The translations under genes and the position numbers were made by a program. A DNA stretch of 64,000 nucleotides from JBBDMU01 sp040905685 (GTDB taxonomy: Bacteria > Bacteroidota > Rhodothermia > Balneolales > Natronogracilivirgulaceae). Below the pieces are notes generated by a model. That model worked only from the letters and a program-made list of their open reading frames with translations. It did no database searches and was not told the origin of the DNA. Position 1 is the stretch's first letter, and every line of letters starts with the position of its first letter. Of the stretch, positions 32,123-40,724 are shown one piece after another. Location: NCBI GenBank assembly GCA_040905685.1, contig JBBDRB010000104.1, positions 1-64,000 of the forward strand, read 5' to 3'.

Positions 32123-34930
32123 CTAGCCCGTGCTTTGCATGGCCGCCGCGATTCCGTTGATGCTGGAGAACAAAGCGTGCCTCAGCCTTTCCTTTTCTTT
32201 TGCATCCGCTTTTTTTGACCGCTTCAGCAATTCGATCTGAAGCAGGTTCAATACGTCCGTATAGGGATTGCGCAATGCAATGGATTTTTGGATGACCGGA
32301 CTGTTGTCAAGAAGCTTGCTTTGTCCGGTGATATCCAGGATGGCTTTTTCCGCAAGGTTGTACTCGGTTTCAATCATGGTGTGATAGGTGTTTTCACCAG
32401 CCTTGCTGTAATGTTTGGCGATGACCAGGTGTGCCCTTGCCATTTCCCTTTGTGCGTTGTCGAGCACGGCCCGGAAAAAGTCCCATTCTTTGTACAGGCG
32501 CTGCATTTCTTCCAGATCCCCCGGATTCCCCCGGATGATATCGTCCAGGGCCGCACCGATGCCAAACCAGCCGGGTAGATTATATCGCACCTGGGTCCAT
32601 GCAAATACCCAGGGTATGGCCCGGATCGAACTGAAATCCACTTCATTGGATGATTTTCTCGAAACCGGCCTGGAGGCAATCGGCAACCGGCTTATCTGCT
32701 CAATGGGGGTGATCTCGGTATACCACTTCCACAGGTCGGCATCTCCGGAGAAGTCCGTATAGCGCTTCATGGATTTCTGTGATATGGCCTCCATCAGCGC
32801 ATAGGGCTTTTGTTTGTCCGTAAGGTGCTCATTTTTATATTTTTCGGCCTCGGCCGTAGAGCTGATCATCGCATGGACGACCTGTTCAAGATGCCTTCGC
32901 GCAATGGCCGGCAAAGCGTAACGGAAGGAGATCACTTCTCCCTGCTCCGTCATCCTGATTTTCCCGTTATGGCAGGCCGGCGGCAGGGCCTTCACAGCCT
33001 GGCTTGATCGTCCGCCGCCACGGCCTACCGTACCACCCCGTCCGTGAAACAACCGGAACGATACATTATGCTTCAGATTTACATCAGCCAGCTTTTCCTG
33101 GGCTTTGTGAAGGGCCCAGTTGGCCATCCAGTACCCACCGTCCTTGTTGCTGTCTGAATACCCGAGCATGATCTCCTGAAAATTACCGCGCTCAGCCAGA
33201 TGCAGCTTGTAAACCGGGTCGGTATACAGGGCATCCATTAAGGAACTGCTCCGCTCCAGGTCGTCAATGGTCTCAAATAAAGGCACCACATCCAGGTCAA
33301 AATTTACCCGGTTATCCTTCATTTGCCACAGACCGGCTTCTTTGGCAATCAGTACCAGTTCCAGCATGTCACTGACCTCATGCGTCATGCTCACGATCAG
33401 GCTGCCGATCGAGGATTTATCCTCTTTAACGGCTTTGCGGATCACACCGAAGGTCTTCATGGTCTCCAGGGATTTCTCACTAAGGGCCACGTTGGAATGG
33501 ATAAGGGGACGGGGATTCATCAGTTCGGTCCGCAGCACATTCAGCTTTTCGGCTTCATTGAGCTTGACGTAATCCTTTACCACTCCGGCATTCTCCAGTA
33601 ATTCGTTCACCGTCTGCTCATAGATCAGGCTGTGCTGGCGTATATCCATAGCCGCTATAGAATAGCCGAAAGTCTGCACCTGATAGATCAGGTCCTGTAA
33701 TTTTCCCCTGCGGGCAAGATCGGCAAAGCCGGATTCTACAAGGCAGGTCTGGATAAGCTCTATTTCCCCGATCAGGTCCGCTGAGGAGTAACGTTCAATT
33801 TGGGTGTTTTCCCCCTGCTGCTCTTTGATCAGGCGATCAAGCTCCCTCTGCAGCTTTTGCTGGATAAAGGTGATTTTCACGCGATAAGGCTCATGGCCGT
33901 ATTGCTCGGTCAGAGAGACATTCAATCCCTCATCCAGTTTATCGGCTTCAACGGATTCTTTAAGTTTAACGGGGGTGGCTATCTGCCTGGAGGAAATGCT
34001 GAGTTCCTTCCAAAGATAATCAAGCTCTTCCTGGTACAGATTAAAAGCCGCTTTTTTGTGGGTAATCAGGGTTTGGCGGGTAACTTCAGCCGTCACGAAT
34101 GGGTTCCCGTCGCGATCACCGCCAATCCAGGTCCGGTATTTCAGGAAAACCGGGAGAGCCGGACACTCGCCATAATATTTTTCAATGGCATCGCTCAGGT
34201 CTTTATACATCCTGGGTATGGTATTCCAGATGGAGGACTGCAGGAAATACAGCCCGTTTCGCACTTCATCCTCTACCGATAAACGCGACGGCCTTACATC
34301 ATCGGTGGACAGCAAAATGCTGATCTGATGGTACATCCTGGAAATAACGTCTTCCTCCTCCGATGGCGTCAGGTCGGTTCGGTTGACCATGGCCAGCAGT
34401 TTGGAGATGTATTCCTGGATATGGAGTATACTTCGCCGCCTGGCCTCGGTCGGATGTGCCGTCAGCGTGGGCTGGATATCCAACTGGCCGATGAGCTTCA
34501 TAACATCCTCAAGTGAATATCCATGCTGCTTGAGCAGATATACCGCCTCTGCGATGGACTCAGCCCTTGGATTATGCTCATCGGCTTTTATTTCCCTTTC
34601 CCGGTTTATGCGGGTGATCTCATCCTGTTCGGCCTTATTGATAAGATGAAAAAAGGAGGTAAAAGATCGCAGCAGCCAGTCAATTTCCACATCGTTCAGC
34701 TTCGCAGCCTCCCTGGAAACCTCATCACGAAGATGGCCCTTATCCGGTTGATAAGCCATCTTGCATCGGGAGCGGAATGATTCAACCAATTCATAATGTT
34801 CATGGCCTGCCAGGGTCCTTATGGAATGCCCCAACAGGGTACCCAGCAGATTTACCTCCCTGCTTAATGGCGCTGATATACCCTCTCCTTCGGCTTCTAT
34901 GTTTAATCCTTTCCAACGCTGCATAATCAT
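32123..34930 (-). CDS. ppc: Phosphoenolpyruvate carboxylase
   Basis: The 935-aa enzyme is of usual length. Catalytic motifs are intact: L-T-A-H-P-T-E-A-R-R-R-S (catalytic His), G-Y-S-D-S-N-K-D-G-G-Y, and F-H-G-R-G-G-T-V-G-R-G-G-G. It carboxylates PEP to oxaloacetate to replenish the TCA cycle. The C-terminus ends in M-Q-S-T-G; the conserved terminal N-T-G of PEPC, which contributes to the active site, is here S-T-G. No neighbouring gene suggests a special role. Confidence 0.95.
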   Translation of the reverse strand: MIMQRWKGLNIEAEGEGISAPLSREVNLLGTLLGHSIRTLAGHEHYELVESFRSRCKMAYQPDKGHLRDEVSREAAKLNDVEIDWLLRSFTSFFHLINKAEQDEITRINREREIKADEHNPRAESIAEAVYLLKQHGYSLEDVMKLIGQLDIQPTLTAHPTEARRRSILHIQEYISKLLAMVNRTDLTPSEEEDVISRMYHQISILLSTDDVRPSRLSVEDEVRNGLYFLQSSIWNTIPRMYKDLSDAIEKYYGECPALPVFLKYRTWIGGDRDGNPFVTAEVTRQTLITHKKAAFNLYQEELDYLWKELSISSRQIATPVKLKESVEADKLDEGLNVSLTEQYGHEPYRVKITFIQQKLQRELDRLIKEQQGENTQIERYSSADLIGEIELIQTCLVESGFADLARRGKLQDLIYQVQTFGYSIAAMDIRQHSLIYEQTVNELLENAGVVKDYVKLNEAEKLNVLRTELMNPRPLIHSNVALSEKSLETMKTFGVIRKAVKEDKSSIGSLIVSMTHEVSDMLELVLIAKEAGLWQMKDNRVNFDLDVVPLFETIDDLERSSSLMDALYTDPVYKLHLAERGNFQEIMLGYSDSNKDGGYWMANWALHKAQEKLADVNLKHNVSFRLFHGRGGTVGRGGGRSSQAVKALPPACHNGKIRMTEQGEVISFRYALPAIARRHLEQVVHAMISSTAEAEKYKNEHLTDKQKPYALMEAISQKSMKRYTDFSGDADLWKWYTEITPIEQISRLPIASRPVSRKSSNEVDFSSIRAIPWVFAWTQVRYNLPGWFGIGAALDDIIRGNPGDLEEMQRLYKEWDFFRAVLDNAQREMARAHLVIAKHYSKAGENTYHTMIETEYNLAEKAILDITGQSKLLDNSPVIQKSIALRNPYTDVLNLLQIELLKRSKKADAKEKERLRHALFSSINGIAAAMQSTG

Positions 34931-35122
34931 TGACCTGTTATAAGTTTAAAAGCTTAAAATACAAATAATTCAGGAGAAGATAACGACTAGACCACACGAA
35001 TGCCTGCGAAATTTACGATGTATAATTTTTCATAATTACTTTTTTCCCTGAATAATAACATATTTAGATAGTTTGAACAATGATCAGGAGAAGACGCACT
35101 AAAGGCAAAGGCGCAAGTCGAA

Positions 35123-37300
35123 ATGAACCGTATGATAAAATGTATTGCAGCTTTAAGTTTGCTGTTCTTTATACTTTCTGTTTTTGTACCCGTTGAACCG
35201 GCCCGGGCATCCATTTTGCAGGAAGACCGTCCAAAAGTCGGCCTGGTGCTGAGCGGCGGCGGAGCCCGGGGGTTTGCTCACGTCGGCGCCATCAGTATCA
35301 TCAGGGAAGCCGGCATTCCGATCGACTATATATCGGGAAGCAGCATGGGCAGTGTCATCGGCGCCCTCTATGCAATCGGGTATACGCCGGAGCAACTGGA
35401 AGATCTTATCAAGACCATAAACTGGGATGGGACCATGTCGGATTCCGGTCCGCGGCGTTACCGGCCCCTTGAGGAAAAACGATGGGATGGCAAACACATG
35501 TTCTCGCTTCCCATTAAGGGACTTTCAGTGGTGTTGCCCAGCGGACTTTTGAACGGACAGCATATTTCGGAAACCCTTTCCCGCCTGACCTGGCCTGTTC
35601 ACGGCATTACTGATTTTAATGACTTTCCCATTCCCTTTGCCTGTGTAGCCACAGACCTGGAAACCGGCCTCCCGCACGTAATGCGCAGCGGCTATTTATC
35701 CGATGCCCTGCGCGCCAGCATCGCCCTGCCAACCCTGTTTACGCCCAAGGTTATAAACGGGCAAACCCTCATCGACGGGGGCATCGTTATGAACGTTCCA
35801 GCGCTGCTGGCGCGTGATATGGGTGCCGATATCATCATTACCGTCGATGCCACCTCTGCCTTGTCTTCGGCCGAAGACCTGGGAAATATCGTGGATATCA
35901 TGAACCAGACGGTCCGTTTTCAGATGATCAAATCAAACACCGAACAGCGCGAGCAAAGCGACGTCATCATCGAACCCGATGTGCACAATCATTCCATACT
36001 GGATTTTGACAATCCGGGCCTGCTGATCGAAAAAGGCCGTCAGGCCGCACGGGTCCATTGGGATGACCTTGTCAAAATTGCCGACTCCCTGGCCCGCTTC
36101 CGGTTCCCCTCCCATAACACCAGCCCCGTAACCAATAATTCGGTATTCATTACCGACATTGAGTTCAAGGGATTATCCAGCGTTTCCCACCGGCTGGCCA
36201 GTGACCAGATAGGTATTGAGCCGGGAAGCTGGGTCACTTCGGAAGAGATTGAACTCGGCATTTCCAGGCTTTACGGACTGAGTTTCTTCGAAACCGTGAT
36301 CTACAATATTGACAGGGCTCAGCCGGACAATACCCTGATCGTCAATGTCGATGAGCGTGACGTTGATGCCTTCCGGTTTGGCTTTAAATACGAGAATCGG
36401 AAAGGGGCCTCCCTGTACTTTAACACCACCTACCGCAATCTGCTCTCTCCGGCCTCTACCCTGCGCATCAGCCTGGGGCTTGGCCGGGAGCCGTTTATTG
36501 ACGGACAGTTCTTCAACTATATCGGCAATACGGACAAATTTGGTTTTCGCTCCCAGCTGAACTACCGGCAGCATAATATAGATTTGTACAATGAGGGACA
36601 GAGAATATTCAATACCAAGGTCAATACCTTTGCTCTGAACCTGCTTCTTTATCCGGCCGTTTCTACGAAATTCATTGCCGGTGCCGGTTTCCGGGAAGAA
36701 GCCTATAGCCTGTCGGGCAGTATCGGGATCGGTCAGTTCCCGTTCGACTGGTCCAATATTCACATTCCATACCTTTTATTTGAAACGGATACCCTGGATG
36801 ATATTTTGTTTCCTACCCGCGGGTATAGTCTGACCCTGCAAAGCGATCTGGCGATGATCCCTTTTGCCGGATCCATCAATTATACCCGTCATTATCTAAA
36901 CTGGGAGGGATATCTTCCGATACACCGTCACGGGTCGGTCGTCACCCGCTTGAATCTGGGATACTCGACCTACGAGAACCTTCCGCTTCATCTCCGATTT
37001 TTCCTTGGCGGGTATCCGGACCTGCTAGGCTATTATCCCCAGGAATTCTCCGGCAATCAGGCCAAGTTCCTGCAGGTGGGTTATCAGCACCAGTTTGAGC
37101 CCGGCATCACGGTTCATGCGGCCGCCAATATGGGAAGCACAAATTTTTCCTGGGATACGAGTCCCTTGAGCCATGGCTATCAGACCGGCGCCGGCCTGAC
37201 CATACGCACCGATACGCGGCTGGGTCCCCTCGGCGTGACCTTTTCGGGCAGTCCGCGCCATTCGCTGCTGCTTGAATTAAATGCCGGTTTCCGGTTTTAA
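35123..37300 (+). CDS. Patatin-like phospholipase fused to a BamA-type outer membrane barrel
   Basis: The 725-aa protein has a signal peptide (to about 30), then a patatin domain. The oxyanion-hole motif is S-G-G-G-A-R-G (44-50), the nucleophile motif G-S-S-M-G has Ser74, and the catalytic Asp is D218 in I-D-G-G. A POTRA-like linker (about 340-420) and a C-terminal surface-antigen/Omp85 barrel ending in F-x-F follow. This is the layout of type Vd secretion proteins such as PlpD, with a phospholipase passenger. Its catalytic dyad is intact. Confidence 0.88.
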   Translation: MNRMIKCIAALSLLFFILSVFVPVEPARASILQEDRPKVGLVLSGGGARGFAHVGAISIIREAGIPIDYISGSSMGSVIGALYAIGYTPEQLEDLIKTINWDGTMSDSGPRRYRPLEEKRWDGKHMFSLPIKGLSVVLPSGLLNGQHISETLSRLTWPVHGITDFNDFPIPFACVATDLETGLPHVMRSGYLSDALRASIALPTLFTPKVINGQTLIDGGIVMNVPALLARDMGADIIITVDATSALSSAEDLGNIVDIMNQTVRFQMIKSNTEQREQSDVIIEPDVHNHSILDFDNPGLLIEKGRQAARVHWDDLVKIADSLARFRFPSHNTSPVTNNSVFITDIEFKGLSSVSHRLASDQIGIEPGSWVTSEEIELGISRLYGLSFFETVIYNIDRAQPDNTLIVNVDERDVDAFRFGFKYENRKGASLYFNTTYRNLLSPASTLRISLGLGREPFIDGQFFNYIGNTDKFGFRSQLNYRQHNIDLYNEGQRIFNTKVNTFALNLLLYPAVSTKFIAGAGFREEAYSLSGSIGIGQFPFDWSNIHIPYLLFETDTLDDILFPTRGYSLTLQSDLAMIPFAGSINYTRHYLNWEGYLPIHRHGSVVTRLNLGYSTYENLPLHLRFFLGGYPDLLGYYPQEFSGNQAKFLQVGYQHQFEPGITVHAAANMGSTNFSWDTSPLSHGYQTGAGLTIRTDTRLGPLGVTFSGSPRHSLLLELNAGFRF

Positions 37301-37380
37301 CACAGAACTTGCGATCCGTCAGGGATAAATTTACTTTATGATGTTAAAAAAGCATTACCCTTAATCAATTTATATTACAC

Positions 37381-38289
37381 GTGCGCCATACCGTATACCC
37401 TATTTTAAGCCTTTTATTGGTGTTGGCTTCCTGCATGGGTCAGGAACCCGGAAACAGTGATAATGTCCTGGCCGAAGTCCAGGGCAAAAAACTTACTCTT
37501 GAAGAAGTTCGCCATGAAATTCCCGGATACGTATATGAACGCGACAGCCTGGCTTCCATTCGGGATTACAGGGTACACTGGGTGAACCGCCAGATCCTGC
37601 TGGCCGAAGCAAAACGTCTGGATCTGGATCGTAATGCACAGATCAGGAAAAAAATGCTTCGTGCCGAAGAAGACATCCTTACCGCCGCACTGCTTGATAT
37701 GGTCCATCAGGAAGCTGCCGATGAAGGGATCAGCCTGCAGGACGCACAGAATTATTATGAGAATCACCGGGACCAGTTCATCCTGAAGGAGAAACATGTG
37801 CGGTACCGGCATATGATAACGGAAACCATGACGGCCAGCCAGAATGCGAAAAACGCATTGATGCGCGGCAATTCCTGGGAAGACGTTGCCAACAGGTATT
37901 CCGTTGATCCGGCAACGGCCATCCAGAACTCCACACAGTTCTGGCCGATATCCACGGCCGCATCCGACTACAACTCCATGCATCAGTTCCTGCCGCTGAT
38001 TGGCATAACTGAAATTTCACCCATCCAGGTAGAAAACGGGCAGTTTCATTTCGTCCAGCTCCGGGAAGTCCGCGGCGAAGGTGAACATCCCGACCTTGAC
38101 TGGGTACTGGATCATATCAGGGAGTGGCTGCTGGTCGAGAAAAAGCGGCAAAATATTAGCGCTTATAAGAGAAATTTATATTTAAAAGCGGAATCGAACA
38201 ATGAAGTAAGGCTTTATGACGTACATAACCCTGGGGAAACTACGGAACTACCAGTTAATTTAGAATCAGACACGCTCACATCACACTAA
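37381..38289 (+). CDS. Parvulin-like (PpiC) periplasmic lipoprotein, degenerate domain
   Basis: The 302-aa protein starts at a GTG (37381), followed directly by a lipoprotein signal ending L-A-S-C (Cys18). A helical SurA N-terminal-type region is followed by a single weak parvulin domain around residues 140-230; the expected G-G-x-L/F core motif of parvulins is not seen, so prolyl isomerase activity is doubtful and a chaperone role is more likely. It is directly followed (5-bp gap) by the SurA-like gene, and the two likely serve outer-membrane protein folding. Confidence 0.7.
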   Translation: MRHTVYPILSLLLVLASCMGQEPGNSDNVLAEVQGKKLTLEEVRHEIPGYVYERDSLASIRDYRVHWVNRQILLAEAKRLDLDRNAQIRKKMLRAEEDILTAALLDMVHQEAADEGISLQDAQNYYENHRDQFILKEKHVRYRHMITETMTASQNAKNALMRGNSWEDVANRYSVDPATAIQNSTQFWPISTAASDYNSMHQFLPLIGITEISPIQVENGQFHFVQLREVRGEGEHPDLDWVLDHIREWLLVEKKRQNISAYKRNLYLKAESNNEVRLYDVHNPGETTELPVNLESDTLTSH

Positions 38290-38294
38290 TTTAA

Positions 38295-39713
38295 ATGCAT
38301 CTTAAGATAAAATTATTCTCACTCACCGCCTCTATATTACTGTTTATTAATCTCCCGGCCAGTGCCCAGTCTGTTGTTGCAGATCAGATAGTAGCCGTTG
38401 TAAATGACCATATTATATTGAAGTCCGAAGTAGATCAGCGGGTTTATGAATATATGCAGGGTACCAACAACGATCAGTTCAACGAAGAGCTCTGGTATCA
38501 GATCCTGGAATCGCTGGTTGATAATTACGTATTGGTCGAAAAAGCGCAAATTGACTCGGTTGAGGTGGGCGATGATGAGGTTAACCGTATCCTGGACCAG
38601 AGGATCAATGAGCTGATACAGCGCGCCGGCAGCGAACAGGAACTCGAACAGGCCCTGGGAAGCACCCTCATTGAGATCAAGGCCGACTACAGAGATATGT
38701 TCCGTGAGGATATGATGGTCGAGCGGGTTCGTCAGGAACGGATAAGCAGGATACAGATCACGAGGCCGGAGGTCATTGACTTTTATAACAGCATTCCCGA
38801 GGATTCCCTTCCCACCATCCCCGAATCAGCTGCTCTCTCGCAGATCGTAATGGTGCCTCCCGTCAGGGCCGAAAGCCAGCAGGAGGCCTATAATAAAGCC
38901 GTCCAGCTTCGCGATTCCATCATTACCCACGACGTGGAAATGGAGGAGCTGGCCGGGCGGCACAGTGAAGGTCCGACCGCTTCCAACGGAGGCCGGTTGC
39001 CCATGGTGCCAACCAGTGACCTGGTCACCGAATACGCCGCGGCGGCGGCCGCCCTTGATCCCGGTGAGGTTTCAGAGGTTGTGGAAACAAGCCAGGGCTA
39101 CCACATCATCCGACTCAATGAACGTTCAGGGGATAATATCTCAACCAATCATATACTTATTAAGGTTGAGGAGGGTCAGCTTGATGAGGAATTTGCCATC
39201 AGCAAACTCGAGGCTCTCCGCGACAGCGTGATCAATCATGGCAAATCCTTTAGCGAGCTGGCACGAACGCATTCGGAAGATAAAAATACGGCGCCGGCCG
39301 GCGGACGACTGGTGGATCCCCAAACCGGACAGCAGACGATTGAAATAAACAGGCTTGATGCCGCCCTTTCACGTATAGCACGCCGGTTAAGGGACGAAGG
39401 CGAAGGATCCGTCTCCCAGCCCAACCCATTCAGGCCGAATGAAGGTTCGGAACAGGCCTACCGGATCGTTCAGCTGAACAATTATGTTCCCGAGCATACG
39501 GCGAACCTTGAAATGGATTTTGCCATGCTCAGAAATTATGCACTGCAGCAAAAACAACAAACTGCACTCATGCGCTGGATGCAAAAAATTCGTGATGATG
39601 TTTATGTGGAATATAAGATCCCGGTCCCGGATATCAACCCTGTTCCACCCACGCTTCCCGTTTCCAACCCTGACGATCCGGCCCGTGCGCAACCAGCCGA
39701 AACCATAAATTAA
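38295..39713 (+). CDS. surA: SurA-like periplasmic peptidyl-prolyl isomerase/chaperone
   Basis: The 472-aa protein has a signal peptide ending A-S-A-Q, the N-terminal SurA chaperone module with V-V-A-D-Q-I-V-A-V-V-N-D-H-I-I-L-K-S-E-V, and two parvulin domains. The first has G-P-T-A-S-N-G-G-R-L and the second A-P-A-G-G-R-L, both typical core motifs. SurA escorts outer-membrane proteins to the Bam complex. The MoxR gene overlaps its stop by one base. Confidence 0.88.
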   Translation: MHLKIKLFSLTASILLFINLPASAQSVVADQIVAVVNDHIILKSEVDQRVYEYMQGTNNDQFNEELWYQILESLVDNYVLVEKAQIDSVEVGDDEVNRILDQRINELIQRAGSEQELEQALGSTLIEIKADYRDMFREDMMVERVRQERISRIQITRPEVIDFYNSIPEDSLPTIPESAALSQIVMVPPVRAESQQEAYNKAVQLRDSIITHDVEMEELAGRHSEGPTASNGGRLPMVPTSDLVTEYAAAAAALDPGEVSEVVETSQGYHIIRLNERSGDNISTNHILIKVEEGQLDEEFAISKLEALRDSVINHGKSFSELARTHSEDKNTAPAGGRLVDPQTGQQTIEINRLDAALSRIARRLRDEGEGSVSQPNPFRPNEGSEQAYRIVQLNNYVPEHTANLEMDFAMLRNYALQQKQQTALMRWMQKIRDDVYVEYKIPVPDINPVPPTLPVSNPDDPARAQPAETIN

Positions 39714-40702
39714 TGTCCACTACTTCTGAAGAACCCGCTAAAGCTGCAGAAGCCTTTGCACAATCGTTCACAGACCTGCGCGGGGAGATCAGCAAGGTTG
39801 TGGTGGGCCAGGAGGAAATTGTGGAACAGCTGCTGATCAGTCTGTTCTCAGGCGGACACTGCCTGCTGGTCGGTGTTCCCGGCCTGGCTAAGACCCTGCT
39901 GATCAGCACGCTTGCACGGACACTCAATCTGTCGTTCAGCCGCATCCAGTTCACCCCGGACCTGATGCCCGGCGACATCAGCGGGACCGATGTGATCGAA
40001 GAGGATTACGAGACGGGGCATAAGAAATTCAAATTCATCAAAGGTCCGCTCTTTGCCAATATCATCCTGGCCGATGAGATCAACCGGACCCCTCCCAAGA
40101 CCCAGGCTGCCCTTCTCGAGGCTATGCAGGAGCATCATATCACCGCTGGCGGCACAACCTATCCGCTTGATGAACCCTTTTTCGTACTGGCCACCCAAAA
40201 CCCGATCGAACAGGAAGGGACCTACCCCCTGCCGGAAGCCCAGCTCGATCGCTTTATGTTTAACCTGTGGCTGGATTATCCGAGTTTCGAGGAGGAACTG
40301 GACATCGTCAGCCGCACGACGGCCACCAATCATACGGAACTCAAACCGATTCTCAATGCCGCCCAGATCGTTGAATACCAGAACCTGGTAAGGGAAGTCG
40401 CCGTACCGGAAAGCGTGCTGAATTACGCCGTCACCATGGTCACCCGCACCCGTCCGAATAACGGATCCTCGCCCGACTACATACATAAATACATGAGTTG
40501 GGGTGCCGGTCCGCGGGCCTCGCAATATCTGATCCTGGGCGGAAAAACCCGGGCCTTGTCCAGAGGGCGATTCAATGTAACCGAGGAAGATATTGAGGCC
40601 CTCGCCATTCCGGTTCTTCGCCACCGGATCGTGAACAACTACACTGCCGAAGCCGAGGGAATTTCAGCAGTCGATCTGATCAAGCGCCTTATGCAGGTCT
40701 AA
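39713..40702 (+). CDS. MoxR-type AAA+ ATPase
   Basis: The 329-aa ATPase has Walker A G-V-P-G-L-A-K-T at about 54-61, Walker B I-I-L-A-D-E-I-N-R, A-T-Q-N-P-I-E-Q-E-G-T as sensor 1, and Y-P-L-P-E-A-Q-L-D-R-F. These match MoxR proteins, chaperone-like ATPases that work with VWA-domain partners. The VWA gene follows at once (stop and start overlap in TAATGA), though the DUF58 gene usually between them in Bacteroidota is absent. The start codon overlaps the SurA stop. Confidence 0.88.
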   Translation: MSTTSEEPAKAAEAFAQSFTDLRGEISKVVVGQEEIVEQLLISLFSGGHCLLVGVPGLAKTLLISTLARTLNLSFSRIQFTPDLMPGDISGTDVIEEDYETGHKKFKFIKGPLFANIILADEINRTPPKTQAALLEAMQEHHITAGGTTYPLDEPFFVLATQNPIEQEGTYPLPEAQLDRFMFNLWLDYPSFEEELDIVSRTTATNHTELKPILNAAQIVEYQNLVREVAVPESVLNYAVTMVTRTRPNNGSSPDYIHKYMSWGAGPRASQYLILGGKTRALSRGRFNVTEEDIEALAIPVLRHRIVNNYTAEAEGISAVDLIKRLMQV

Positions 40703-40724
40703 TGAATTATGCAGGTCTAATGAA
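40689..40724. repeat. Perfect 18-bp tandem duplication at a stop/start junction
   Basis: The 18-base unit TTATGCAGGTCTAATGAA occurs twice in a row (40689-40706 and 40707-40724) without mismatch. It contains the MoxR stop codon and the first ATG of the VWA gene, so that gene has two in-frame starts, at 40702 and 40720. The perfect identity points to a recent replication-slippage event that added six codons at the VWA N-terminus. Confidence 0.9.
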
